Part shown: positions 56,896 through 64,000 of the stretch, piece by piece
How positions within the stretch are numbered: position 1 is the stretch's first letter
How the letters are laid out: each line of letters starts with the position of its first letter
Assembly (NCBI GenBank): GCA_036365145.1
Contig: JAEOAD010000048.1
Span: 13,936,501 to 14,000,500, forward strand
DNA length: 64,000 nt
Source: Orientallactaga sibirica
Lineage: Eukaryota; Chordata; Mammalia; Rodentia; Dipodidae
Direction of reading: 5' to 3'
Made by a program: the position numbers and the translations under genes
Notes under the pieces: generated by a model
What the model was told of the DNA's origin: nothing
The model's input: the letters and a program-made list of their open reading frames with translations, nothing else
The model's database searches: none

Positions 56896-57710
56896 ATTGC
56901 AGACATGAACTAACAAGAACATGGAAGATATTTGTGTGCTACAGCTTGGGATATGATTGGCTCAACTCCTGTTTATACAGCTTTTAAGTCACCTTTTTCC
57001 TTTGCCTTTGAAGGGACATATGACATTTTTTCACCTAGTAGCTAACCACAGGGCACCTCATCACCCTTGCCATTGCACACCGTCTTTGCAAGGAAGTGTC
57101 AGTTGTGTCCAGGCTTTCCTAGGAGCACAGGGATGTCATCGTATTGATGTAATCCTCCTCTGAGAACATTTGACATACTTATTCAGTCCATACCAAGGAA
57201 TACAAAGAAATTCAGAGAGAGAGAGGGGGGAGAGAGAGAGAGAGAGGTGGGGGCGGCCATTACTCTGTGCATAGTGCAAGGTTCTGCCCACCTCAGTTAA
57301 ATTCCTGAGAGGTGTGTGGTAAACCACCATGCCTTCATCCCTGACACTGTCAGGAAAGAGTTAATGATGCTATCAGGACTCAGAATATTGGAGAAATCCA
57401 AGATTGTCGACTCAGGTTTATGAGGCAAATATTTTCATTTGCTAATTGTACTGAAATTTGTATTTTTCTGGGGTTCTCTATAGCAAGGGCTTAAACGCTG
57501 TCCGAAGTTCAATCAGTGCTTTTCTTCACCTCCTTCAGAGACACTTCATGGGTGGCTTTAGCAATTGTCACTCATGCTTCTTGGCATCTCTAGGCCACCA
57601 GTAATGGCTCTAACTTGCCTGTAAGCTTTTGATATAAACAACTGTATCTTTTGCCAAAAACAATGTGAGAATTCAAAATGCTAGCAATACGTTGATCTTT
57701 CCTGAGAAGC
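56896..57710. other. Unassigned; GA run at 57213-57246
   Basis: No gene was recognised. 57360-57480 is AT-rich and repeat-free. Confidence 0.4.
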
Positions 57711-57715
57711 AGAGA

Positions 57716-57926
57716 TTTTTTTTTTCTTTTAGAGAGGTAGAGAGAATATTGGTGTTCCAGGGCCTCAGCCACTGCAATTGAACTCCAGACGCTTGCGCCA
57801 CCTAGTGGGCATGTGTGACCTTGCTCTTGTTTCACCTTTGTGCGTCTGGCTTACATGGTATCAGGAGAGAGATCGAACATGGATCCCTAGGCTTCACAGG
57901 CAAATGCTGTGTTATCTCCCCAACCC
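57716..57926 (-). mobile_element. tRNA-derived SINE, alternate middle segment
   Basis: 'gcgccacctagtgggcatgt' marks the subfamily; the head complement is eroded. Confidence 0.88.
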
Positions 57927-57975
57927 TTTATTTAGAGAAAGTGTGTGTGAGAGGGAGAGAGGAGAGAGAGAAGAA

Positions 57976-59190
57976 GTGGAGATTTTATATGCCCTGAATC
58001 TGTGAGTCTCAGGAAAGCAGTAAGCTGAGCATAGCTCCTAAGGCTTTCTTGTTATAGGATGGAGCCAAACCCAGGTCGTCTGGCGCATCCCACCTATGGG
58101 AGTGGATGGCCTCCCCTCCCCCTTGCCCTCTCCTGATGTCACAGTGCTAGAGCGGGTCTCTCTCCTAGAACCACTGGGGATCGCATGATGAAAAGCGGTG
58201 GAAGTCCACACACGTTCAAACGGACCTGTTGCCACCACATGTGGTGGAGCTCACTGACAGCTGCTTCTTTTCCTCCTTAACCGAGGCGTCTCTGACCAGA
58301 GAGGAGGGGATCTCGGTGAGCTCAGGCTTCCTTAGCAAACATCCTGTAACGTGGATGGTCGAAACCGCAGACACTTTGGTTACAAGTTCTGGAGGCTCCA
58401 CATGCAAGATCCGGGTGCCGACATGGTCAGGTTCTGGCGACGGCTCTCTTTTTGCCTTCAGACAACAGCCTGCCAGCTCTATCCACAGACAACAGCGAGA
58501 TGAAACTCTGGTGTCTCTCATTCTGATAGTCATACTCATCAAGACCTCACCCCACTCTAATCAGCTGACAACGGCCCAAGACCCGGTATGACCGCACTGC
58601 AGAAGAGAGCTTAAGCATTTGAAATGGAGGGAGACAGAAATGCTCAGGACCTAACAGGGCTCAGAGAACAAATTTCAGGCAGTTGCACGACATTACATGC
58701 TTTGGCTGAAAGTTGCTCCCATTTGCATATTTTTAGACGCTTGACATTTTGCCAGTGGTTGGTTGCCTGGCCTACCCAATAGCAGCAAAAATTCCATCTT
58801 CAAGATTGCCCTGTTGTTATTTAAAAAGAAGTCCTGGGAACGTTTTGCCTCACAGATATTCAGATGAATGTGTCCACGTCCACTAAAGCCACAGCACAAA
58901 GATCTCACGCCAAGACATTGCTCGCCTACTCTGAACGTCCAGACATTGCTGGGATGAACAAGACACTCATTTTACTTCTCAGAATCTGAAGTCCACAGCT
59001 CTTGGACATTTGAGGGAGATTTTACCTCCCCTGAGACCTCATCCATCACCATAATGGCTTACTAAATAAGTTCAAATTCACTGAAGAACATTATGGTACA
59101 TTTTAGTAATTTGTCAAAGATCAAGGGTGAACTTTATAGCACCGGACTGTAGTTTTTTTGAAAAAAAGGAAAAAAAGAAAAGAAGAGTGT
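57976..59190. other. Unassigned stretch
   Basis: A 120-codon plus frame and a 108-codon minus frame overlap at 58216-58591; neither matches a family I know, and it does not resemble Mtus2 coding sequence. Confidence 0.4.
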
Positions 59191-59194
59191 AGGA

Positions 59195-59738
59195 GGCAGC
59201 ACAGCCATGCTACTAGTAGCATTAGGCCTGAGTCCAGTCCTTCAGAAAATCACCTGTTCTTCCAATGCTGGGGAAGTGGGGGCCAGTGGATCACTGGGGC
59301 CTGCTGACCAGCTACCCTGGCTACTTGTTGAGTTCCAGGCCAATGAGAAAACCTGTATCCAAAACAGATGGCTGGGGCTAGAGAGATGGCTTAGTGGTTA
59401 AGACGCCCGCCTGCGAAACCTAAGAATGCCCGTTCTAGTCTCCAGGTCCCACGTTTAACCAGACACAAAGTGACACAAGGGCGCAATGCCGCACTTTCCC
59501 ACAAGGGGCGTGCACACGTCTAGAGTTCATTCACAGCGACTGAAAGGCTGCTGGCACACCCATTTTCTCTCTCTCTCTCTCCGACTCTCTCCAAAAAAAC
59601 CCCAGATGGCTGGCACCTGAGAAACAACACTCGAGGTTGCCCTCTGGCTTCCACGTGCACACATGTATATTAGTGCACACGTAAACATGCACGTACATAC
59701 ACACACGTATGCACACGTACACCACAACGACGCTGAAG
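59195..59738 (+). mobile_element. B4 SINE split by tRNA SINE
   Basis: B1-like half 'aatgctggggaagtgggggc', then after the insertion 'agatggctggcacctgagaa' and a CA/CG-rich tail to 59738. Confidence 0.7.
59374..59605 (+). mobile_element. tRNA-derived SINE nested in B4
   Basis: CAGATGGCTGG flanks both sides. Long-subfamily middle segment. Confidence 0.9.
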
Positions 59739-59744
59739 AATAGG

Positions 59745-60305
59745 AGAAAACATTCACAAATTACCGATCTGGTAAATTTCTACTACCCAAAATGGATACA
59801 GAACTATTTCACTCACCAATGGAGAGGAAAACAACACCATTTTGTAATTAGTGAAGGATTTGAATAGATAGCTCTCCAAAGCAGATATACTAAAGACAAA
59901 TGAGCCCTTGACAAGATACAAACATCTGCAGGTATCAGATAAATGCAAATCAACATCACAGTGAGATACTGTTACAAAGCCAGTAGAAGAGCTATCATCA
60001 AAAAGACAGATGGCAACAAGTGCCGGCAAGCAAGTGGAGAGCTTGAGACCCTCATGCCTACAGGCACAGCAATTCTGAAAACAGTGCGGCAGTCCTCAAA
60101 AGGTTAAATACAGAGGTGGCATGTGATTAAGTAATTCTTTTAGGTGCACCCCCAATAAAGACTTCTTCACACCGAAGATGTGCTGTTGTGTGGTGCTTTT
60201 CCTCTGGGAAGAACAAGATGTCACCTTGGGCAGAGGATGCTTTGATCTGACAATCATAGCAACTTTGGAGCAGAACAATAAAGTGAAATCCAGGTCTCTG
60301 GCTAT
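59745..60305 (+). mobile_element. L1 ORF2 end / 3'UTR fragment
   Basis: 'gcaaatcaacatcacagtga' then 'gatactgttacaaagcc' follows the L1 order; stops throughout. Confidence 0.6.
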
Positions 60306-60316
60306 GGCGATGGGTT

Positions 60317-60323
60317 TTTTTTT

Positions 60324-60362
<39 letters not shown>

Positions 60363-60532
60363 TTTGAGTCAGAGAGAGAGAATATGGGCATGCCAGGGCC
60401 TCCAGCCACTGCAAATGAACTCCAGATGCATGCACCCCTTGTGCACCTGGCTTATGTGGGACCTGGAGAATCGAACCAGGATCCTTAGGCTTCGCAGGCA
60501 AGCACCTTAACTGCTAAGCCATCTCTCCAGCC
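60317..60532 (-). mobile_element. tRNA-derived SINE, young-looking
   Basis: Long (ATTT)n tail at left; head complement 'taagccatctctccagccca'. Confidence 0.93.
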
Positions 60533-60542
60533 CAGATTTTCG

Positions 60543-60761
60543 CTTTTAAGATTTTATTTTTATTTATTTATAAGAGGCAAAGAGAGGGAGAAGGAGAGAG
60601 AGAGAGAGTGAGAATGGGTGTGCCAGGGCTTCTAGCCACTGAAAACGAACTTCAGACATGCACACCCTTATGCATCTGGCTTACGTGGGACCTGGAGAAT
60701 CAAACCAGGGTCCTTAGGCTTTGCAGGCATGAACTTTAACCACTAAGCCATTTCTCCAGCC
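60543..60761 (-). mobile_element. tRNA-derived SINE
   Basis: TGGYRATGGGTTT outside the SINE pair suggests the first inserted into or beside the second. Confidence 0.9.
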
Positions 60762-61139
60762 CTGGTAATGGGTTTGTTGACACTCTCTAGTGGAAGGAAG
60801 AAGGAAGGGCTACAAGCCTTCACCTAGTAGTCCAGATACTTATTCCTATCAGCTCTCCCCATAGCTGCAAGTGGTCTTGGGAGATGCTAGATGATCCAGG
60901 GGGTAGAAGGCTAACAAAAGGGGGACTCTGTGATGTAGTTTCCACAAGGTCTCCATCCAGGATGGGGTGAGACTTTGCTGTGACTCAGCTGCCACACTTC
61001 TATAAGCACAACTCCTCCCCTGTGCTCTGTAAGGAACCCTAACAAACTCATTGGCTTACCCAAACTATATTTCACTGCAATCATTATGTTGGTCTGTCAT
61101 CTGAGCCCTATCTGGGGTGACCAGACATGAGCTCACGTC
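60762..61139. other. Unassigned stretch
   Basis: Nothing was recognised; it may be part of the surrounding L1 remnant. Confidence 0.35.
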
Positions 61140-61527
61140 TCCCCAGCACATCAACGCTCACAGTGGCATTGTTTGTAACAGATAGAAGGCAGAAACACTG
61201 CAAGGAACCCTCCAGTGATGGATGCTCTGTGGGATAGTTACACACTGAGATACATTTCAGCCACAGCACTAATGTATGTTATCACAAGGATGAAACTTGC
61301 AAATGCTATGACCCAAAACAAAAGGCCATATTTTAGATAATCACTTCCATTTCACGGAATGTCAAGAAAAGGTAAATCTAAAGAAACAGAAAATAAGCCA
61401 GTGTGGTGGCATACGCCTTTAATCCCAGCACTTGGGAGTCAGAGGTAGGAGGACTGCTCAGAGTTCAATGCCACTTTGAGACTACATAATAAATTCCAGC
61501 CTGAGCTACAGCGAGACTCTACTTTGG

Positions 61528-61558
<31 letters not shown>

Positions 61559-61870
61559 AGAAAATAGAAGCTTCTCACGACTAGAGCATTGTTTTTGTCC
61601 CCTTTCTGGGGAAGATAAAAATGTTCTAAAATTGTGTTTATGGCTGATCAACTCTGTGAGTATGCTAAAAACACTAAATTGTGCTTTGAAATGTGAACTG
61701 TGCATAGTACATGAGTTAAATGTCAATAATGCTGTTAAATTACATCAGGAGTCTAGAAAATAGAATATGGGGGAAGGAATATGATCAAAGTACATGATAT
61801 ACATGTATGAACATAGAATGAAACTCATTATTGTGAACCATAAATACACGCAAATAAAAAAGCTAAGGTT
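61140..61870 (+). mobile_element. L1 3'UTR remnant, split by B1
   Basis: 'tggcattgtttgtaacagat' and 'ggatgaaacttgcaaatgct', then after the B1 'gaaggaatatgatcaaagta', typical of rodent L1 3' ends. Confidence 0.6.
61394..61558 (+). mobile_element. B1 SINE with long poly-A
   Basis: Body 'cagtgtggtggcatacgcct', A run of about 30, AAACAGAAAATA flanks. Confidence 0.92.
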
Positions 61871-61934
61871 TTAAAATCAAACATAAAACAAAATAAATTA
61901 GAATGCATCATTTTTATCTCTAGTTAAGCCACAG

Positions 61935-62175
61935 GACTGAGGCAGAAGATGCAGCTTAGTAGATGGAATGCTGGTTTATCATGTATGAGGCCCCAGGTTC
62001 AATCTTCAGGAATGTAGAAACTGGGTGTGGTGACACACCCCGATAATCTCAGCACTCAGGAGATGGGTGCAGGAGGATAGGAAGTTCAAGGTCATCCTCA
62101 ACTACATAGTGAGTCTGAGGCCAGCCTGAGTTACATGAGACTCTAACAAAACAGAAAAAAAAGAAAGAAACAGAA
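61935..62175 (+). mobile_element. ID-B1 composite SINE (B4-like)
   Basis: ID-like half ('aggccccaggttcaatcttc') followed by a B1-like half ('ctgggtgtggtgacacaccc'). Confidence 0.65.
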
Positions 62176-63085
62176 GGGAGAAAGGGAAGGGGAAAGAGAA
62201 GGAGGAAGAGAGGAAGGGAACAAGGATGGAACCATGAGTATTTTCCCAATCTGTAGACCTTCTCTTAAAGGATGTATGTCAGATAGAGAGTTTGATCTGT
62301 CATTGTATGTCCTCTACAAAAACACTTCTACCAGAGAAGAGAAATAAATGTTTTGTATAACACATCAAAGTCCCTTCCAAATGAATATAACTATAGTGGG
62401 GAAACTAGTTAAAATAAATTCAAAGTTAATAAACATTTTTGAAAATCCTAGAATCAAATATTCAACCCTCATGCAAGGAAGCAAAAGTAAACTTATTTAT
62501 TTTTTTTCAAAGCTTTACTTTCTGACAAGGTTTTACCAGAAAGAAAAAAAAAAATCATCAGCATTCCTGTTTGAACAACAAAAGCAATTTTGCTACCTAC
62601 TAAAAGTTGAAAACATGTTACTATTTCAAAGTAATATTATTTTTCCACTGAAGGACAAATCCTTTAATCAAAGCAAATCTTCCCATTTCAATAAGACTGG
62701 AATTATACTTGTCTTGGCTTTTTCCTTTTTATACTGATTCTCCTTTAAATTGTGTCTGGGATGCTAGAAAGAATATCTCAACCAACTAAAATCAGATTTT
62801 AATGCTTACAGATCAATATTATTTTGGTAAAGACACATCCATCATCATCCAGCATTCTTGGCATCTCAGACAATAAATGGGGAGGTTAAAATTGAATGCA
62901 TTTGAATCTGGTTCAATATGCATTCAGAGACACATCCTTCTGGCAAGGCCCTTTACAACATGCAGTGAGAAATTCAGAAACAAGTAAGTCCCAAGTGGGG
63001 CTGAAAACCTTCTAGAGCAAAGGAGCATGCCCAAGCCAGAGCAGAGGCAAGACGAAGGCTATGGAGAAAAATAAGTTAAATAAAT
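62176..63085. other. AT-rich unassigned stretch
   Basis: The 129-codon frame at 62348-62737 is K/F/N-rich and most likely a chance ORF in AT-rich DNA. Confidence 0.45.
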
Positions 63086-63090
63086 AAATA

Positions 63091-63475
63091 GGTATTGGAG
63101 AGATGGCTTAGCAGTTAAAACATTTACCTATAAAGCCAATGGACCCCGGTTTGATTCCCCAGGATCCACGTAAACCAGTTGCCTAGAATTTATTTGCAGT
63201 GGCTGCATGCCCTGGTATGCCCATTCTCTCTCTCTCTCTCTTTTGAGGTAGGGTCTCACTCTAGCCCAGGCTGACCTGGAATTCACTCTGTAGTCTCAGA
63301 GTGGCCTTGAACTCACAGTGATCCTCCTACCTCTGCTTCCCAAGTGCTGGGATTAAAGGCATGCACCATCACACCCGGCTCCATTCTCTCTTTCTCTCCT
63401 TCTCGCTACCTCTTTCTTTCTCTCTTTCTCTCTAATAAATAAATAAAAATAAAAAATTTAAAATAAATAAATTAA
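63091..63475 (+). mobile_element. tRNA-derived SINE split by B1
   Basis: Head 'ttggagagatggcttagcag'; the CT region is interrupted by a B1 and the AAATAAATAAAA tail follows. Confidence 0.9.
63241..63381 (-). mobile_element. B1 SINE nested in SINE
   Basis: 'tttgaggtagggtctcactc' to 'catcacacccggct'; CCATTCTCTCTYTCTCTC flanks. Confidence 0.93.
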
Positions 63476-63484
63476 TTAAATTAA

Positions 63485-63800
63485 ATTAAACTGCCAGCAT
63501 CATAGCCTAGAAGTCATCATGTTAACTGAAATAAACCAGATGCAGAAAGATAAATATTCCATGTTTTCATTCATGTATGGAAACTAGAACTGGGAAGGAG
63601 GATTAAAAATAACTGAAAGTAGTAGATGGATTATGAGGAAAGATTAGAGGGGATAGGGGAAGGGGAAGAGAATGTAATCTGTAGTGTATATACCATCAAA
63701 GCAAAATTTATGCCTAAATGGAAATGTCCCAATAAAACCCATTAACAAGTATAATTCATACGCACGAATCATTATAATAAAAATTATCAATGTTGGATGT
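63485..63800 (+). mobile_element. L1 3'UTR fragment
   Basis: 'gttaactgaaataaaccaga' then 'tgcagaaagataaatattcc' is the conserved L1 3' text. Confidence 0.65.
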
Positions 63801-63830
63801 AAAATAGAAATTTTAGAAGTGGACATCTGA

Positions 63831-63885
63831 GGGGTCAGGAAGATGGCTCCATCTACAGAAAAGTGCCTGCTGTGCTTGGACAAAA
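63831..63885 (+). mobile_element. B4/ID head fragment
   Basis: 'aggaagatggctccatctac' then 'agtgcctgctgtgcttgg' resembles a B4 head. Confidence 0.35.
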
Positions 63886-63903
63886 TTGTTTTATGGTACA
63901 GAT

Positions 63904-64000
63904 GTTGGGGTCCCTCTTAGGGCCAGCACAGGAGGGACGGCAGGGTCTCTGCCAGGCTGGGGGGTGAGAGGCACAGAGTCATGACACAGACACCGGGAGT
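63904..64000 (+). mobile_element. Possible start of an LTR element at window edge
   Basis: The sequence becomes GC-rich abruptly at TGTTGGGGTCCCTC; a TG start and composition shift suggest an LTR, but the window ends. Confidence 0.2.

Noticed and set aside
58216..58591. Overlapping 108/120-codon ORFs with protein-like composition
   Set aside because: Checked as an upstream Mtus2 exon; no match, and the acceptor lacks a pyrimidine tract.
62348..62737. 129-codon plus-strand ORF
   Set aside because: Lys/Phe/Asn-rich in AT-rich DNA, no recognisable fold or family.

Overview
The window looks like a mammalian, specifically rodent, nuclear genome: intronic or intergenic DNA packed with retrotransposons and almost no protein-coding sequence. 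Two SINE families dominate. One is a tRNA-derived family of the B2 superfamily, with the head 'ggctggagagatggctta' and a CT-rich then AAATAAATAA tail. The other is a 7SL-derived B1 variant whose body carries 'gactacatagtgaattcc'. ID-B1 composites of the B4 type, MIR, L2, L1 3' ends, MaLR-like LTRs and MER2/Tigger-like DNA fossils are also present. Rodent L1, B1 and B4 together with this tRNA SINE suggest a jerboa-like (dipodid) genome, where the tRNA SINE would be the DIP family. That species call is inference.

The one secure coding piece is a 195-bp exon on the minus strand at 51417-51611. Its 64 complete codons match MTUS2 (TIP150/KIAA0774), a microtubule plus-end protein, and it has a clean GTAAGT donor and a tandem TAGCAG acceptor. 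If so, most or all of the window is Mtus2 intron: at least 12.4 kb lies 5' of the exon (higher coordinates) and up to 51.4 kb lies 3' of it. No other Mtus2 exon was recognised. A weaker possible exon on the plus strand (31878-32090) has an acceptor, an ATG, a signal-peptide-like start and a donor. A processed pseudogene of ribosomal protein eL42 (Rpl36a/Rpl36al) lies at about 43868-44322.

Layout. 1-1010: inverted L1 fragment split by a SINE. 1.2-9 kb: scattered SINEs, MIRs and an L1 3' end. 8.9-10 kb: MaLR-like LTRs. 10.8-13.4 kb: B1, a purine microsatellite and an L1-3'UTR-like stretch. 13466-13905: a solo LTR with a 5-bp target-site duplication. 14063-22903: a direct tandem duplication of about 4.42 kb (two copies differing by roughly two dozen substitutions), with one breakpoint inside a SINE. 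23-24 kb: L1 and B4 with a nested B1. 24-30 kb: unique sequence plus L2, MIR, SINEs, MaLR-like pieces and an L1 3' end. 30.9-33.3 kb: dense nested SINEs around the possible exon. 36-39.3 kb: a TA/GA microsatellite, an old LTR-like element, an unidentified degenerate retrocopy, a MER2-like fossil and a 41-bp inverted copy of local sequence. 40-46.8 kb: many SINEs and the eL42 pseudogene. 46.8-51.4 kb: mostly unique. 51.4-64 kb: the Mtus2 exon, SINEs, a MER2-like fossil, B4 and L1 remnants, and possibly the start of another LTR at the right edge.

No CRISPR array, operon, phage, plasmid or other prokaryotic-type system is present. The most interesting signals are the recent tandem duplication, a SINE subfamily with a duplicated B box (the pol III internal promoter), the 41-bp inverted template-switch-like copy, and the possible signal-peptide exon antisense to Mtus2. 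Coordinates of repeats are by eye and usually good to about 5-15 bases.
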